Shown piece by piece: positions 41,229 to 50,248 of a stretch of DNA of 59,747 nt (positions are counted from its first letter, which is position 1; each line of letters starts with the position of its first letter). Origin of the DNA: Blastocatellia bacterium (GTDB lineage Bacteria; Acidobacteriota; Blastocatellia; Pyrinomonadales; Pyrinomonadaceae); assembly GCA_016789145.1 (NCBI GenBank), contig JAEUQI010000007.1, forward strand, positions 1-59,747, given 5' to 3'. A program made the position numbers and the translations under genes. The notes below the pieces were generated by a model that was given only the letters and a program-made list of their open reading frames with translations, had not been told where the DNA came from and did not search any database.

Positions 41229-42523
41229 TGAAGACACTTAAGCTTTTTCTACTTGCCGCAATCGTCGCGGCGGCTGCCGTTGCCGCTTCGGCACGGCAAG
41301 TCACGGAATTTGACGTAAACGGACTGAAGGTGATCGTTAAGGTGCGTCCGAATACGGCGACCGTTGCCGTTGGGATGTTCGTTCGCGGCGGCGTCCGTAA
41401 TCAGACAGAGAAGAACATCGGCATCGAGAGCTTTGCCCTCAAGGCGGCGAGCGAAGGCAGCAAATCGTTTCCGCGTGCCGATCTTCGCCGCGAATTGGCT
41501 AGGACTGGCGCTACGATCGGTGCCGCTTCGAACCGCGATTACAGCGTGATGGCACTTACATCAACGCGCGAACATTTCGACCGTTCGTGGAATGCGTATG
41601 CCGATCTGATGCTGAATCCGACATTTTTGGCAACTGACGTAGAGAGCGTTAGAGCCGGAATTCTTACGGGACTTCGCGGCATTTCTGATTCGCCTGAGAG
41701 TTTTCTTGCTGTAAAGCGTGACGAGCTCGTCTTCAAAGGCCACCCATATTCGCTCGAACCGGACGGAACGATCGACACAATCACGTCGCTAAAACCGGCT
41801 GACCTAGCCGCATATCACAAGCAGCTAATGACGACGTCACAGCTATTGCTGGTCGTTGTCGGTGATGTAGATGTCAACGAACTGAAAAGTCGCGTGACTG
41901 CATCGTTAGGAAAACTGCCGCGCGGCACTTACAAAGATTCACTGATGCCCGCCGCTGATTTTTCAAAGGGCACGCTCGATATTGCGACGCGTCAGATCCC
42001 GACGAATTATGTCGCAGGATTGTTTGCAGCTCCGAAGATCGGCGATGCCGATTACTACGCTTTGCGTGTTGCAACCTCAATTCTTTCTGGGCGTATCTTT
42101 AACGAAGTTCGTGTGAAGAACAATCTTTCGTATGCTCCTGAGGCAAGTCTCGAATCATTTCGATCGAATTTCGGTAGTCTGTCCGTTTCAACCACTAATC
42201 CGAACCGAGCCATTCGTTTGATGCTCGATGAAGTCAAAAAGTTAAAGGAAGGTGAGGTTACCGAGGACGATATCGAAGAGACCGCCAGCTTTTTCCTGAC
42301 GCGTCATTATATGACGATGGAGACCAACTCCGCTCAAGCGGCCGACCTGGCTTCGTATGAACTGATCGGCGGCGGCTGGCAGCGTTCGCAGCAGTTTATT
42401 GAATTGATCAGGCTCGTGAAGCCCGCAGACGTAGTTACTGCCGCAAAGAAATATATGACGAATTTCCGCTTTGTCGTCGTCGGCGACCCGAATTCGATCG
42501 ACCGCAAGGTGTTCATTCCTTAG
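41228..42523 (+). CDS. M16 family non-catalytic partner subunit
   Basis: 431 residues with signal peptide (MKTLKLFLLAAIVAAAAVAA). The M16 fold is recognisable (VGMFVRGGVRNQTEKNIGIE, then FALKAASEGSKSF where the zinc motif should be), but HxxEH is absent, as expected of the inactive half of paired M16 peptidases. The second domain includes YYALRVATSILSGRIFNEVR and KNNLSYAPEASLES, matching the conserved R-Y substrate-binding region. It is translationally coupled to the catalytic subunit. Confidence 0.88.
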   Translation: MKTLKLFLLAAIVAAAAVAASARQVTEFDVNGLKVIVKVRPNTATVAVGMFVRGGVRNQTEKNIGIESFALKAASEGSKSFPRADLRRELARTGATIGAASNRDYSVMALTSTREHFDRSWNAYADLMLNPTFLATDVESVRAGILTGLRGISDSPESFLAVKRDELVFKGHPYSLEPDGTIDTITSLKPADLAAYHKQLMTTSQLLLVVVGDVDVNELKSRVTASLGKLPRGTYKDSLMPAADFSKGTLDIATRQIPTNYVAGLFAAPKIGDADYYALRVATSILSGRIFNEVRVKNNLSYAPEASLESFRSNFGSLSVSTTNPNRAIRLMLDEVKKLKEGEVTEDDIEETASFFLTRHYMTMETNSAQAADLASYELIGGGWQRSQQFIELIRLVKPADVVTAAKKYMTNFRFVVVGDPNSIDRKVFIP

Positions 42524-42531
42524 CAAATAGC

Positions 42532-42569
42532 AAAGGAGTAGCTGAGTCCCACGACTCATCTACTCCTTT
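42532..42569. terminator. Bidirectional hairpin terminator between convergent genes
   Basis: AAAGGAGTAG and CTACTCCTTT arms, extended by GAGT/ACTC, form a long stem with one mismatch. It separates the M16 pair (+) from the FecR-like gene (-). Confidence 0.75.
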
Positions 42570-42589
42570 CCTCCTAGTCCCGCAACTTC

Positions 42590-44554
42590 CTAACCGTCCT
42601 TACCTGGCTTCTTTCCGACGTTTGCCGGCGGGTCGCTCTTTTGCGGCGGCGGCTGAGGTTTTGGCGATTCCTTTACCGGCGGCGGATTATTACGTGGTGT
42701 ATCACGTTGGGTATTCTGCGGCGGTGGATTGTATCGCGGCGTCTCACGCTGCGTATTCTGCGGCGGCGTGTACGCCGGCGGTTGTTTGACCGGCGGCCGC
42801 GCTGTCTCACGCTGCGTGTTTTGCGGCGGCGTGTAGGTCGGCTGCTGCTTCACCGGTGGACGCGTCGTATCTCGCTGCGTTTCGTTTTGCGGTATCACCG
42901 GCTGACGGATCGTCGGCGATGTGCGCACCGTCGTATCTCGCTCGACAGCTCCGGTCGTCGGCTGGCCGCCGCTCTGAACTGCCGGAGCGTTCGTCGAAGG
43001 ATTTCGCCCGCCAAATATGCGTTTCGTACGCAGCTCATTATCCAGCGGAGCATCGCCTGTTCGAACCGTAGCTCCGACCTTTACAGGTGCTGATACGGCC
43101 GCGAGTTGCGGTTGCTTGACCTTGATCTCACTACCTATCGCTGCTGTCGCCTTTACAGTGCCCGATGAGCCTGGCAATAGCGGCGCCGTATCCTTCTCGA
43201 ACGGAGTTCGCATCAGCACGCCCTTCGCGGTCGTCGCGTCAGCGACGGTGGCTCCCATGTTCTTGATCCCGAATTTATCGGTCTTAACCTTTATCACGCC
43301 TCCAACCGGAACGATATCGATCGGCGGTTGGCGGATCTTAATGCCACGCGGATCAGGTGTTGGCTGGACGACTGGCCCGCCACCACCGTTGTTTCCGCCT
43401 CCATGACCGTGATGTCGCGGAGGTCCGCAGTAGTAATTGTAATTGTAGTAGCTGTAGCTGTAGGGCAACGGATACCACGCGTAATAGCCGCCATATGTAG
43501 TAAGCACGACCAGCGCCGGCGACCACCAGTTGCGGCGATATCGGTAGTAGCTGTACGGCGACCAAGCCCAATGGTCACCAAGCCATATCCAGCGTCCGTG
43601 ATGATATGTTGCCCAGCCCCATGGCTCGTCATTTACCCAAGTCCAACCATACGGCGGAACCCAACGCCAATGCCCGTAGCGGTATGGCGACCAATCCACG
43701 TAGCGGCTCGTCACGTTGCTGAATGGACGCCAAACGTAGCCGTACTTGCGAGTGTGGATCCATTCGCCATTGTCGTTCAGTTCTTCGGCTCCGTAGATGT
43801 CGCTGTCGTAGTATTTCGTATTTTCTGCCGTTCGTAGGTCCTCGACGATCTCTTTGTCACGCGATAGAGCCCAGGTGTCGAACTCATCCGCGAATTTCGA
43901 AGCATCGCCGGTTTCCCATTCGCCGGCGTTTGGGCCGGTAATGTAAATTCGCGAGCTTCGGCCGTTCTTGAGCGTGAATCCCGAGGTGTCGCTGTAAACG
44001 CGGGCTTCGCCATTATCGAGCGCGGTTACGCGTATCTCGCCCGAGCCCTCACGACCAGCATCCATACGGTACATACCGGAACGCTGGAATGCGATCGTCG
44101 TATTCGGTGCATCGACCTCGAAATATGCACGATCCTTGTCAAAATCATAAACACGCACACTCATACGGCCGGCAGGCAAGCTGACGGCAATGCCCTCGTC
44201 CTTGAGCCGCGAGATCCTGAGATAAGAATCACCATCAAGGCGAAGATGCGTTCGCGAATCGAACTGCAATTCCGCACGCGAGCCAAGCGCCGTCGATATC
44301 TCGTCGCCCTCGACGACCGGCAGATTCAGCGTCGCATTTTCCCACTCTTCGCTGCCGGTTCGTTTGATCCGAACGTCGCCGTTCACAAAACTAAACCTCG
44401 CGACACGAGCCGTAACCTCGGGCTCGTAATTATTGTCGACCTCGTAATCGTCCGGTGACAGCGGCAGATTTGTTACTTGCGGATTCGCGAAAACACTCGG
44501 CAACGCCATTATTGAGACTAGTAAGAGTAGTAAAATTTGGGATCTGGTACGCAT
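42590..44554 (-). CDS. Exported FecR-domain / DUF6600-type protein with Pro-rich repeat tail
   Basis: 654 residues. A signal peptide (~1-23) leads to a FecR-like beta domain (~50-190; RFSFVNGDVRIKRTGSEEWE, TALGSRAELQFDSRTHLRLD). A Trp/Tyr-rich region (~270-370) carries repeated W-x-P-Y-x-Y-G-x-W units (WSPYRYGHWRWVPPYGWTWV, EPWGWATYHHGRWIWLGDHW) of the DUF6600 kind. The C-terminal part is Pro/Gln-rich with repeats of PPQNTQRE/DT and RPPVKQ (~565-635) and is probably disordered. Such proteins are frequent in acidobacteria and may bind cell wall or surface polymers; the function is not established. Confidence 0.82.
   Translation of the reverse strand: MRTRSQILLLLLVSIMALPSVFANPQVTNLPLSPDDYEVDNNYEPEVTARVARFSFVNGDVRIKRTGSEEWENATLNLPVVEGDEISTALGSRAELQFDSRTHLRLDGDSYLRISRLKDEGIAVSLPAGRMSVRVYDFDKDRAYFEVDAPNTTIAFQRSGMYRMDAGREGSGEIRVTALDNGEARVYSDTSGFTLKNGRSSRIYITGPNAGEWETGDASKFADEFDTWALSRDKEIVEDLRTAENTKYYDSDIYGAEELNDNGEWIHTRKYGYVWRPFSNVTSRYVDWSPYRYGHWRWVPPYGWTWVNDEPWGWATYHHGRWIWLGDHWAWSPYSYYRYRRNWWSPALVVLTTYGGYYAWYPLPYSYSYYNYNYYCGPPRHHGHGGGNNGGGGPVVQPTPDPRGIKIRQPPIDIVPVGGVIKVKTDKFGIKNMGATVADATTAKGVLMRTPFEKDTAPLLPGSSGTVKATAAIGSEIKVKQPQLAAVSAPVKVGATVRTGDAPLDNELRTKRIFGGRNPSTNAPAVQSGGQPTTGAVERDTTVRTSPTIRQPVIPQNETQRDTTRPPVKQQPTYTPPQNTQRETARPPVKQPPAYTPPQNTQRETPRYNPPPQNTQRDTPRNNPPPVKESPKPQPPPQKSDPPANVGKKPGKDG
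42650..42862 (-). repeat. In-frame Pro/Gln/Thr repeat array
   Basis: About four to five copies of a unit encoding PPQNTQRETxRPPVKQ or a shortened form, at the 3' end of the FecR-like gene. Copy number may vary between strains. Confidence 0.75.
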
Positions 44555-44788
44555 ATTTCCCTCCGAATTTTTTGGTTATCCGCGACGAGTGGCAGTTTCA
44601 TCGCCATTTTGATCTTTCTTATAGCAATTGTCGTACCGCGACGGTATCAATGTAATCTATCGCACATTAGAGTATTTTCGACCGAAATCGTGCGCTTTTT
44701 GTGCAAACGGACAACGAATTCGTGCATCGCGAGATCACTGAATACAAAACTCTTGCAACAAGATGCGATACGATAATAAACTCAAACT

Positions 44789-45301
44789 ATGAAAAGCCTA
44801 CTATTCGCACTAATGATCACTCTCGCACTGTCGTTCACCGCTTTCGGCCAAAAAGCAGGGGCGGGCACAAAGGCCGATCCGTCAAAGCCTGTAAGGGACG
44901 CATTCGAGCGGTTCGCCGATGGCATCCGTACAGTCGATGCTGCTAAAGTGATGTCGTCTTACATCAAGAGCGAAGATATGCTCATCTTCAACAATAACGG
45001 TACCGTCACTCGCGGTTACGAGACCGTGAAAACGAATACCGAGTCGGTCTACGCAAGGCTCAAGAACGTAACTCTCGACATCACCGGCCTGCGTATCGAA
45101 ATGCTCGGCAAAACTGCCGCATACGTTACCTGTAAGTGGCGTCAGTCGCAAGAGAATAATGGCAATTTTGAAACCTCTTCGGGCCGAATGACGCTAGTTT
45201 ACAAACTCGTGGGCAAAGATTGGAAGATCGTACATCGCCACACATCACCCGAAGCCCCAAGCGCAACCGCTCCGGTGTTCCCGTCCGAACGAACTAACTA
45301 A
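44789..45301 (+). CDS. Exported NTF2-like (SnoaL/DUF4440) protein
   Basis: 170 residues; signal peptide MKSLLFALMITLALSFTAFG. The mature protein has the NTF2-like cone pattern: helix (PVRDAFERFADGIRTVDAAK), strand (SEDMLIFNNNGTVTRGYETV), and ending strands (SGRMTLVYKLVGKDWKIVHR HTS) with the typical DWKIVHxHxS motif of SnoaL/DUF4440 proteins. The ligand is unknown. It is transcribed alone and closed by a terminator. Confidence 0.85.
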   Translation: MKSLLFALMITLALSFTAFGQKAGAGTKADPSKPVRDAFERFADGIRTVDAAKVMSSYIKSEDMLIFNNNGTVTRGYETVKTNTESVYARLKNVTLDITGLRIEMLGKTAAYVTCKWRQSQENNGNFETSSGRMTLVYKLVGKDWKIVHRHTSPEAPSATAPVFPSERTN

Positions 45302-45324
45302 TGTTTTGGAATGTAGATGATAAT

Positions 45325-45356
45325 GGCCGAAGTGCAACGACACTTCGGCCCTTTCT
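45325..45356. terminator. Rho-independent terminator
   Basis: A perfect 10-bp stem GGCCGAAGTG/CACTTCGGCC with loop CAACGA is followed by CTTTCT. It ends the NTF2-like gene and may also serve the convergent 45371 gene. Confidence 0.82.
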
Positions 45357-45370
45357 GATGTCGTCAATTT

Positions 45371-46141
45371 CTAGGGTTTCGTTGTTTTCGGTGCCAATGT
45401 AAGATCGTCGACCGGAGCGACACGTTTAGGCGGTTGAGCCATTCCGAGAGCAGTGTATGGGATCGCATTCTCGAATTCGATCGCGTCTTCAATTTTGCTT
45501 GAGTTGATATGTATCAGCTCCTTTCCGTTGGTGAACTGGATCGAGGCACGCCGTGTTTCTTTGTCGATGATCACGATCCGAGTGTCGCTTTTTTCCTTTA
45601 CAACCGGAACTCCACCAACAAAGTATCGTTCTACCATTCGTTTCATCGCACTCGCCTCGTCGTCGAAAACATATAGAGTGTAATTGACCGTACGTGAGTC
45701 TCGACTGTAGCTCGTCCCAAATTCGTAGTATTCAGCTCCGCTCAATCTTCGGAACTTAGGTTCTCGGGTACGTTCAAAGACAGCGATGGTTGACGGAAAT
45801 GTCTCGATCGGAGTCTTTGGCGTGAATGGATTTAGCCGATTGTAGGTGTCATCCGGCATTATTGCGACCGCAACGGCGAGAACGCCGCCGATAACAAGGA
45901 TAGCAACACAGGCACCGACCGCTATCAGTACCCTTTTGGTGCCGCTACTCATCGGTTCTACGGCCTCAGGCTCGGTTCGCGGGGCGAACGGCGATCTGTT
46001 TACCTCTTCGGCCTCGATGTTTGCGCCGATCGAATAGATCTCATCCGTACGGACCTTGCGACCGAGCTTGCTTTCGAGGCGTCTCTTTGCCGCAAATTCC
46101 TGAATTGTTTGTATTATCCACCTTACGGCTGCACCCAACAT
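45371..46141 (-). CDS. Single-pass membrane hypothetical protein
   Basis: 256 residues. The basic N-terminal cytoplasmic part (~1-68, AAKRRLESKLGRKVRTDEIY) precedes one membrane helix (~70-93, VLIAVGACVAILVIGGVLAV) and an extracytoplasmic domain (~95-256). The domain has mixed strands (AEYYEFGTSYSRDSRTVNYT, ASIQFTNGKELIHINSSKIE). The family is not recognised and no enzyme motif is seen. Confidence 0.7.
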   Translation of the reverse strand: MLGAAVRWIIQTIQEFAAKRRLESKLGRKVRTDEIYSIGANIEAEEVNRSPFAPRTEPEAVEPMSSGTKRVLIAVGACVAILVIGGVLAVAVAIMPDDTYNRLNPFTPKTPIETFPSTIAVFERTREPKFRRLSGAEYYEFGTSYSRDSRTVNYTLYVFDDEASAMKRMVERYFVGGVPVVKEKSDTRIVIIDKETRRASIQFTNGKELIHINSSKIEDAIEFENAIPYTALGMAQPPKRVAPVDDLTLAPKTTKP

Positions 46142-46305
46142 ATTCTCTCCCTCACTTTAGGACCAAAGGCCTAGAAACCGCGCAAATGTTGCGGACCCGA
46201 TCCATTTAATTTCTTCGATCAATGATTAGTGCGTTAAGGCCGAGCAAACGAGCTCATAATAATCTGTCGATCTACGCGTTTGGCCGAAAAAGAAATGCAG
46301 CTCAC

Positions 46306-46334
46306 AAAAAAGCCGCCCTTTCGGACGGCTTTTT
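46306..46334 (-). terminator. Rho-independent terminator of the GAF-domain gene
   Basis: On the minus strand AAAAAGCCGTCC and GGGCGGCTTTTTT form a stem with a short loop and T-run, 20 bp after the stop of the 46354 gene. Confidence 0.85.
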
Positions 46335-46353
46335 CATTGATCTAGCGTTGGAA

Positions 46354-48111
46354 CTAAACTCTTGCCCCGGGATAACTCGATCCGAGACGAATTTCGTCGC
46401 CTTCGGCAAGGGCATTGACGACCTCGTAGTGGAAGTAGTCGAACTTAGCCGCGACCGGCGGTTGGACGCGCTTATCGTACATTTCACGCGAACGGTCGAT
46501 AGCCTCCTTTAGTCGATCGTAGAGATCTGAGGATTCGCGGCCTTCTTTGACCTTTTGCTCGTTATAGAGTTTGATCTCAGAGACCAACAGCCGAGCGAAC
46601 CGTCGTGCATCGTTGTGTAAACGGCGCTCATTCTCTTCGACCTCGATCGGTAGATCGACGTTACGATCCGAAAGTCTTGCACGTGGTACCGATGTATCAA
46701 CAGCAGGCGCTGCTTCGACCGGTGCTTCGGCGACCGGTGTTTCGAACGTCGGTTGGGTAAATGGGGCTGATTCGTATGGATTCGCGTCCTCAACCGGCTC
46801 GCTGAAAACCATCGCAGGCTCGGTCGTCTCTTCGACGGGCTCAGCAAAATCGTCAGCTACCTCAACCTCTGGTTCGGCAACTATGACAGGCTGTTCGAAA
46901 TCGGACGATCCTGTTTCAACAGGTTCAGTTCGTTCAACCTCGAAACTGCCATATGCAGGAGCTTCGATCTCAACGCGTTGCGTTTCGTCGAACGACGGGC
47001 TTGGTTCAAAGGAACCGAACCTATCTTCGGCACCACTCGAATCGAAAGCGACCGGAGATGCCGACGGCGAATCGAACGACGGCAGCGGTTCGGTAAAGAC
47101 ACTCGGCGTAGAAACGGTTTCGGCCACATGCTCGACTGCCGGTTCAGGAGCATATTCGGCAGCAGGAGCCTCAAATGGCTCAACAGCAGGCGTCTCCGCA
47201 GGTATATGCGAAGCGATATCTACGGCGGAATACTCAGCGGTGTTCTCAAATACACGCGCATCTTTATCATCGAACGAAGTCGCGACCGGCACCGGAGCAG
47301 CATCCGCGACTCGAGGTTTCGACGCAGCAAGTAGCTCGACCGTCATACCCGCAACATGAACCAACGCCTCAAGAGCATCGGTGTTTAGCTTGAAGCCCTC
47401 ATGTCCGTAATCGGCATAAAGAACCGCAACTGCGCGTCCGCGAGCGATCAACGGGATCGCATACATACGATCCGGCGTGCCAAAATTCAAAGGTTCGAGG
47501 AATTCTTTGTCGGCCTCATGGCCACCGTACGATCCATCGACGGTAGAAAGTGAAGTCGCTGCGTGGCCAAGTATAGAGTCGGCTGAGACCGGAAAATGAA
47601 TATCGCGAATAGCTGATTCGCTGTCGCTCGCATCATTGCCAAATGTCTTCCAACCAACGAAGTGTTCGCTTTTAACGATAAAGAACGCTCCGCGAGCGGT
47701 GTAATTTGCACCGTGTGTGACAAGAGCCTTAAGGATCGCCGACTGTGAATCTTTGCTGCTGATGTCAGAGATCGCATCGCGAAGTCCGGCATAATCAGCC
47801 TCAGGAGCAGCCTCTTTTTCGAGAGCCTCTGCCTCTGCCATTGCGGCGGCCGTTATCTTGGCTCCCTCATCGCGTGCAAGGCGAAGATGCTCCGTGACCG
47901 ATTCGGTAAAGGCGGCGTCGAACTGATGCTCAGACGTAAAACGCTCGGAAAGCGTAGCAAGCGACTCGTTGATACGTGCACGGTGATCGTCGAATTCAGA
48001 TTCGATCTTCTTTCGATGCTCTTCGAGTTCCTCGCGGAATTTCTCGGAAACTCCCTTTACGTAACTCTCAAATTCAGCTCTTAAACTCAGTTCGAGTTCT
48101 TCACTATTCAC
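46354..48111 (-). CDS. GAF-like domain protein with coiled coil and acidic linker
   Basis: 585 residues. The N-terminus (~1-75) is a charged coiled coil (VSEKFREELEEHRKKIESEF). A GAF-like domain spans ~125-265 (SQSAILKALVTHGANYTARG, MYAIPLIARGRAVAVLYADY). A long Ala/Pro/Glu/Val-rich acidic linker (~270-490) follows, then a helical C-terminal domain (RLHNDARRFARLLVSEIKLY to the end). No histidine kinase or diguanylate cyclase motif is present, so it is a sensor or scaffold rather than a complete signalling enzyme. A TTGACA promoter precedes it. The architecture recalls cytoskeletal or motility scaffolds in acidobacteria, but the function is unknown. Confidence 0.75.
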   Translation of the reverse strand: MNSEELELSLRAEFESYVKGVSEKFREELEEHRKKIESEFDDHRARINESLATLSERFTSEHQFDAAFTESVTEHLRLARDEGAKITAAAMAEAEALEKEAAPEADYAGLRDAISDISSKDSQSAILKALVTHGANYTARGAFFIVKSEHFVGWKTFGNDASDSESAIRDIHFPVSADSILGHAATSLSTVDGSYGGHEADKEFLEPLNFGTPDRMYAIPLIARGRAVAVLYADYGHEGFKLNTDALEALVHVAGMTVELLAASKPRVADAAPVPVATSFDDKDARVFENTAEYSAVDIASHIPAETPAVEPFEAPAAEYAPEPAVEHVAETVSTPSVFTEPLPSFDSPSASPVAFDSSGAEDRFGSFEPSPSFDETQRVEIEAPAYGSFEVERTEPVETGSSDFEQPVIVAEPEVEVADDFAEPVEETTEPAMVFSEPVEDANPYESAPFTQPTFETPVAEAPVEAAPAVDTSVPRARLSDRNVDLPIEVEENERRLHNDARRFARLLVSEIKLYNEQKVKEGRESSDLYDRLKEAIDRSREMYDKRVQPPVAAKFDYFHYEVVNALAEGDEIRLGSSYPGARV

Positions 48112-48237
48112 TATGGTCTTCCTCCGTCAAGAAAAAAGGCAAACGCAATAAAGGTTTGAAAATGGCTGGCGACACTCTTATTAGAAGATAAATTGATATG
48201 AGCGATGGACGAGGCGGCAAAACCTGTCCACTAAAGA

Positions 48238-48267
48238 ATTATGACTAATCGAGGTGAATTATGTCAA
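48238..48267 (-). promoter_or_regulatory. Sigma70-like promoter of the GAF-domain gene
   Basis: On the minus strand TTGACA (48262-48267), an 18-bp spacer and CATAAT (48238-48243) match a housekeeping promoter, about 120 nt before the ATG at 48111. Confidence 0.6.
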
Positions 48268-48308
48268 GAATTTCTTTTGTATCAACAAATTAGGGAAAAG
48301 CGGAGATG

Positions 48309-48878
48309 CTAGACGGCGATCACGTCGATCTCAGGATCGACCTCTTCTTTGATCATATTCTCGATCGCCATCAATGTACCTGTCAGCGAACTGGGGCAAC
48401 TGCCGCAGGCACCTTCGTAACGGATCTTGAGCGTGTTGCCTACTAGTTCGACTACTTCGAGCCAGCCGCCGTCGCCGGCCAGGTATGGGCGAATTCGTTC
48501 ATCAAGGATCGCTTCGATCTCGCGAAGCTTTGGATCGTCACTCGCGGCCGCGGCTATTGCTCCGCCGACCGACTCGGCAGCGCTCTTGCCGTTGCCGTTG
48601 GTGGTCGTGACGGCCTCAGCGGCACGGATGGGCACAGCAAGTTCCGGCAGGATCTCGTCCCATTCGGCGTCGTCGGTCTTTTCGACGGTCACCATTTTGT
48701 CCATGTAGAAGACGCTGACGACGTTGCCCACGGCAAAGATCGACCTAGCAAACTCATTATCGACAGCTGCTTCTTCGTTCTTGAACGAATGAGATGTGCC
48801 GTGTGACACCGGTTCTTTCAGTATGAACTTAACGGCATTCGGATTTGGTGTCTCTTGTATGTCAGCGATCTTTGGCAT
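48309..48878 (-). CDS. Nfu-type iron-sulphur cluster carrier
   Basis: 189 residues from ATG 48878 (MPKIADIQETPNPNAVKFIL); a TTG six codons upstream is not needed. The N-terminal Nfu_N domain (~1-85) has the TPNPNAVKF motif. A flexible Ala/Gly/Asn linker leads to the NifU C-terminal domain (~115-189) with the cluster-binding CGSCPSS. Nfu proteins accept and deliver [4Fe-4S] clusters in the cytoplasm. A SufU scaffold gene occurs elsewhere in the window (58100). Confidence 0.92.
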   Translation of the reverse strand: MPKIADIQETPNPNAVKFILKEPVSHGTSHSFKNEEAAVDNEFARSIFAVGNVVSVFYMDKMVTVEKTDDAEWDEILPELAVPIRAAEAVTTTNGNGKSAAESVGGAIAAAASDDPKLREIEAILDERIRPYLAGDGGWLEVVELVGNTLKIRYEGACGSCPSSLTGTLMAIENMIKEEVDPEIDVIAV

Positions 48879-49043
48879 CGTTTTTACAAAATGCAATGTT
48901 CAAGTGGAATCATTACATTTAAGTAAACATTATAGCTCAAACATCGCCAAAAGCGCCAAACGTGAGGAGGGCCGTGCTGTTTTTACAGCGCGACCCACCT
49001 CACAACCAACGTAAGTTATACCAAAGCAACCTTGGCAGAACAG

Positions 49044-49244
49044 CTATTCCGTAATGTGAATGTCTTCGTTCTTATTCACACGCCCGGATAGGAATAACCC
49101 TCCGAGAGCGACGGTAGCAACAATGCATATGATCGCGATAACAAGGAACAATTTGTTATCTTCGCTTCCGGTATATTTAATGAACGAAAAAACGCCGCCC
49201 GCTGCAGCCACGAGTGCGAGTACGGCAAAAAGCATATCTTTCAT
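49044..49244 (-). CDS. Small two-helix membrane protein
   Basis: 66 residues from ATG 49244, with GGAGG eight bases upstream; a GTG three codons earlier lies closer to that site and is less likely. Two membrane segments (MLFAVLALVAAAGGVFSF and LFLVIAIICIVATVALGGLF) and a polar tail (GRVNKNEDIHITE) are visible. The family is not recognised. Confidence 0.72.
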   Translation of the reverse strand: MKDMLFAVLALVAAAGGVFSFIKYTGSEDNKLFLVIAIICIVATVALGGLFLSGRVNKNEDIHITE

Positions 49245-49402
49245 AGAGACCACCTCCGAAAAGAAAAAACGCTAAACCTCGAAATGTGTCGAATTCCTAT
49301 AAAAAGCGGTTGGAATATCGAACACGACCGATCCTGCCAAAAGTACAAATATCCTGAATCACCCTCAATGTACTCCCATTTTGGATTTAGCGCAAGATAA
49401 AT

Positions 49403-50248
49403 CTACGCAAGTGTTGCCGCGACCGTACGGTCTATTCCTTGCAGGTCTTCGAGGAAATGAACATCTTTCCAAATAGCGCCGTCGAACATCGCGGCGACAT
49501 CTGCCGATTGCCTATGCCCGATCTCCATAAACAGGAGTCCACCTGGTTTAAGCTTCAATGGTGAATCGAGTACGATGCGGCGAATTATCGACAGCCCGTC
49601 GCCGCCGTCAGTGAGGGCGACGAGTGGTTCGTGATCACGGACTTCGACCTGAAGCGTAGGTATATCATCGGCGGCGATGTATGGCGGATTTGTAACGATC
49701 GCATCAAAATCGTAGCCGTCGATGGAATCAAAAACGTCGGAGACGAAAAACTCAACTCGCGAATCGACGGCGTTTCGTTTCGCATTTCGCCGAGCAACCT
49801 CGACCGCCGTTTCCGAAACGTCACTCGCAAACGCAGTGGCGTTCGGCAGATTCGCAAGCATCGCAACCGAGATACAGCCAGAGCCGGTGCCGATCTCGCA
49901 GAATCGTGGCGCTTCTTGGTCCTTCAGTGCTTCGATAGCAGCTTCGACCAGCGTTTCGGTTTCGGGCCTTGGGATAAGGACGTCAGGCGTTACTTCAAAA
50001 TCGAGGCCGTAAAATTCTTGCGTCCCTCGCAATTGCTGAAACGGCACTCGCGACGAGCGACGTTCGAGCAGATCGTTGTAACGACGTCGTTCTGCCGAGG
50101 TAAGTTCGTATTCAGGATGTGCGATGAGAAATGTGCGGTCGCGTTTGATCGCGAGAGCCGTGAGCGATGCTGCTTCGAATCGCGGATTTTCAATGCCGGC
50201 GTCAGCAAGTGTAGCGGCGCCTGTTTTGAGACAATCTTCGACAGTCAT
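49403..50248 (-). CDS. prmC: Peptide chain release factor N5-glutamine methyltransferase
   Basis: 281 residues. The N-terminal helical domain (~1-85) is followed by the SAM-binding Rossmann domain with FCEIGTGSGCISVAML and the catalytic NPPY in DAIVTNPPYIAADD. The FYGLDFEVTPDVLIPRPETE segment is characteristic of PrmC. It methylates the GGQ glutamine of RF1/RF2. Its start overlaps the stop of the upstream sugar-transferase gene (ATGA), an unusual pairing of translation and surface polysaccharide genes. Confidence 0.93.
   Translation of the reverse strand: MTVEDCLKTGAATLADAGIENPRFEAASLTALAIKRDRTFLIAHPEYELTSAERRRYNDLLERRSSRVPFQQLRGTQEFYGLDFEVTPDVLIPRPETETLVEAAIEALKDQEAPRFCEIGTGSGCISVAMLANLPNATAFASDVSETAVEVARRNAKRNAVDSRVEFFVSDVFDSIDGYDFDAIVTNPPYIAADDIPTLQVEVRDHEPLVALTDGGDGLSIIRRIVLDSPLKLKPGGLLFMEIGHRQSADVAAMFDGAIWKDVHFLEDLQGIDRTVAATLA

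Noticed and set aside
46571..47359. 262-residue Ser/Thr-rich plus-strand frame
   Set aside because: It is the antisense shadow of the acidic Ala/Pro/Glu linker of the GAF-domain gene.
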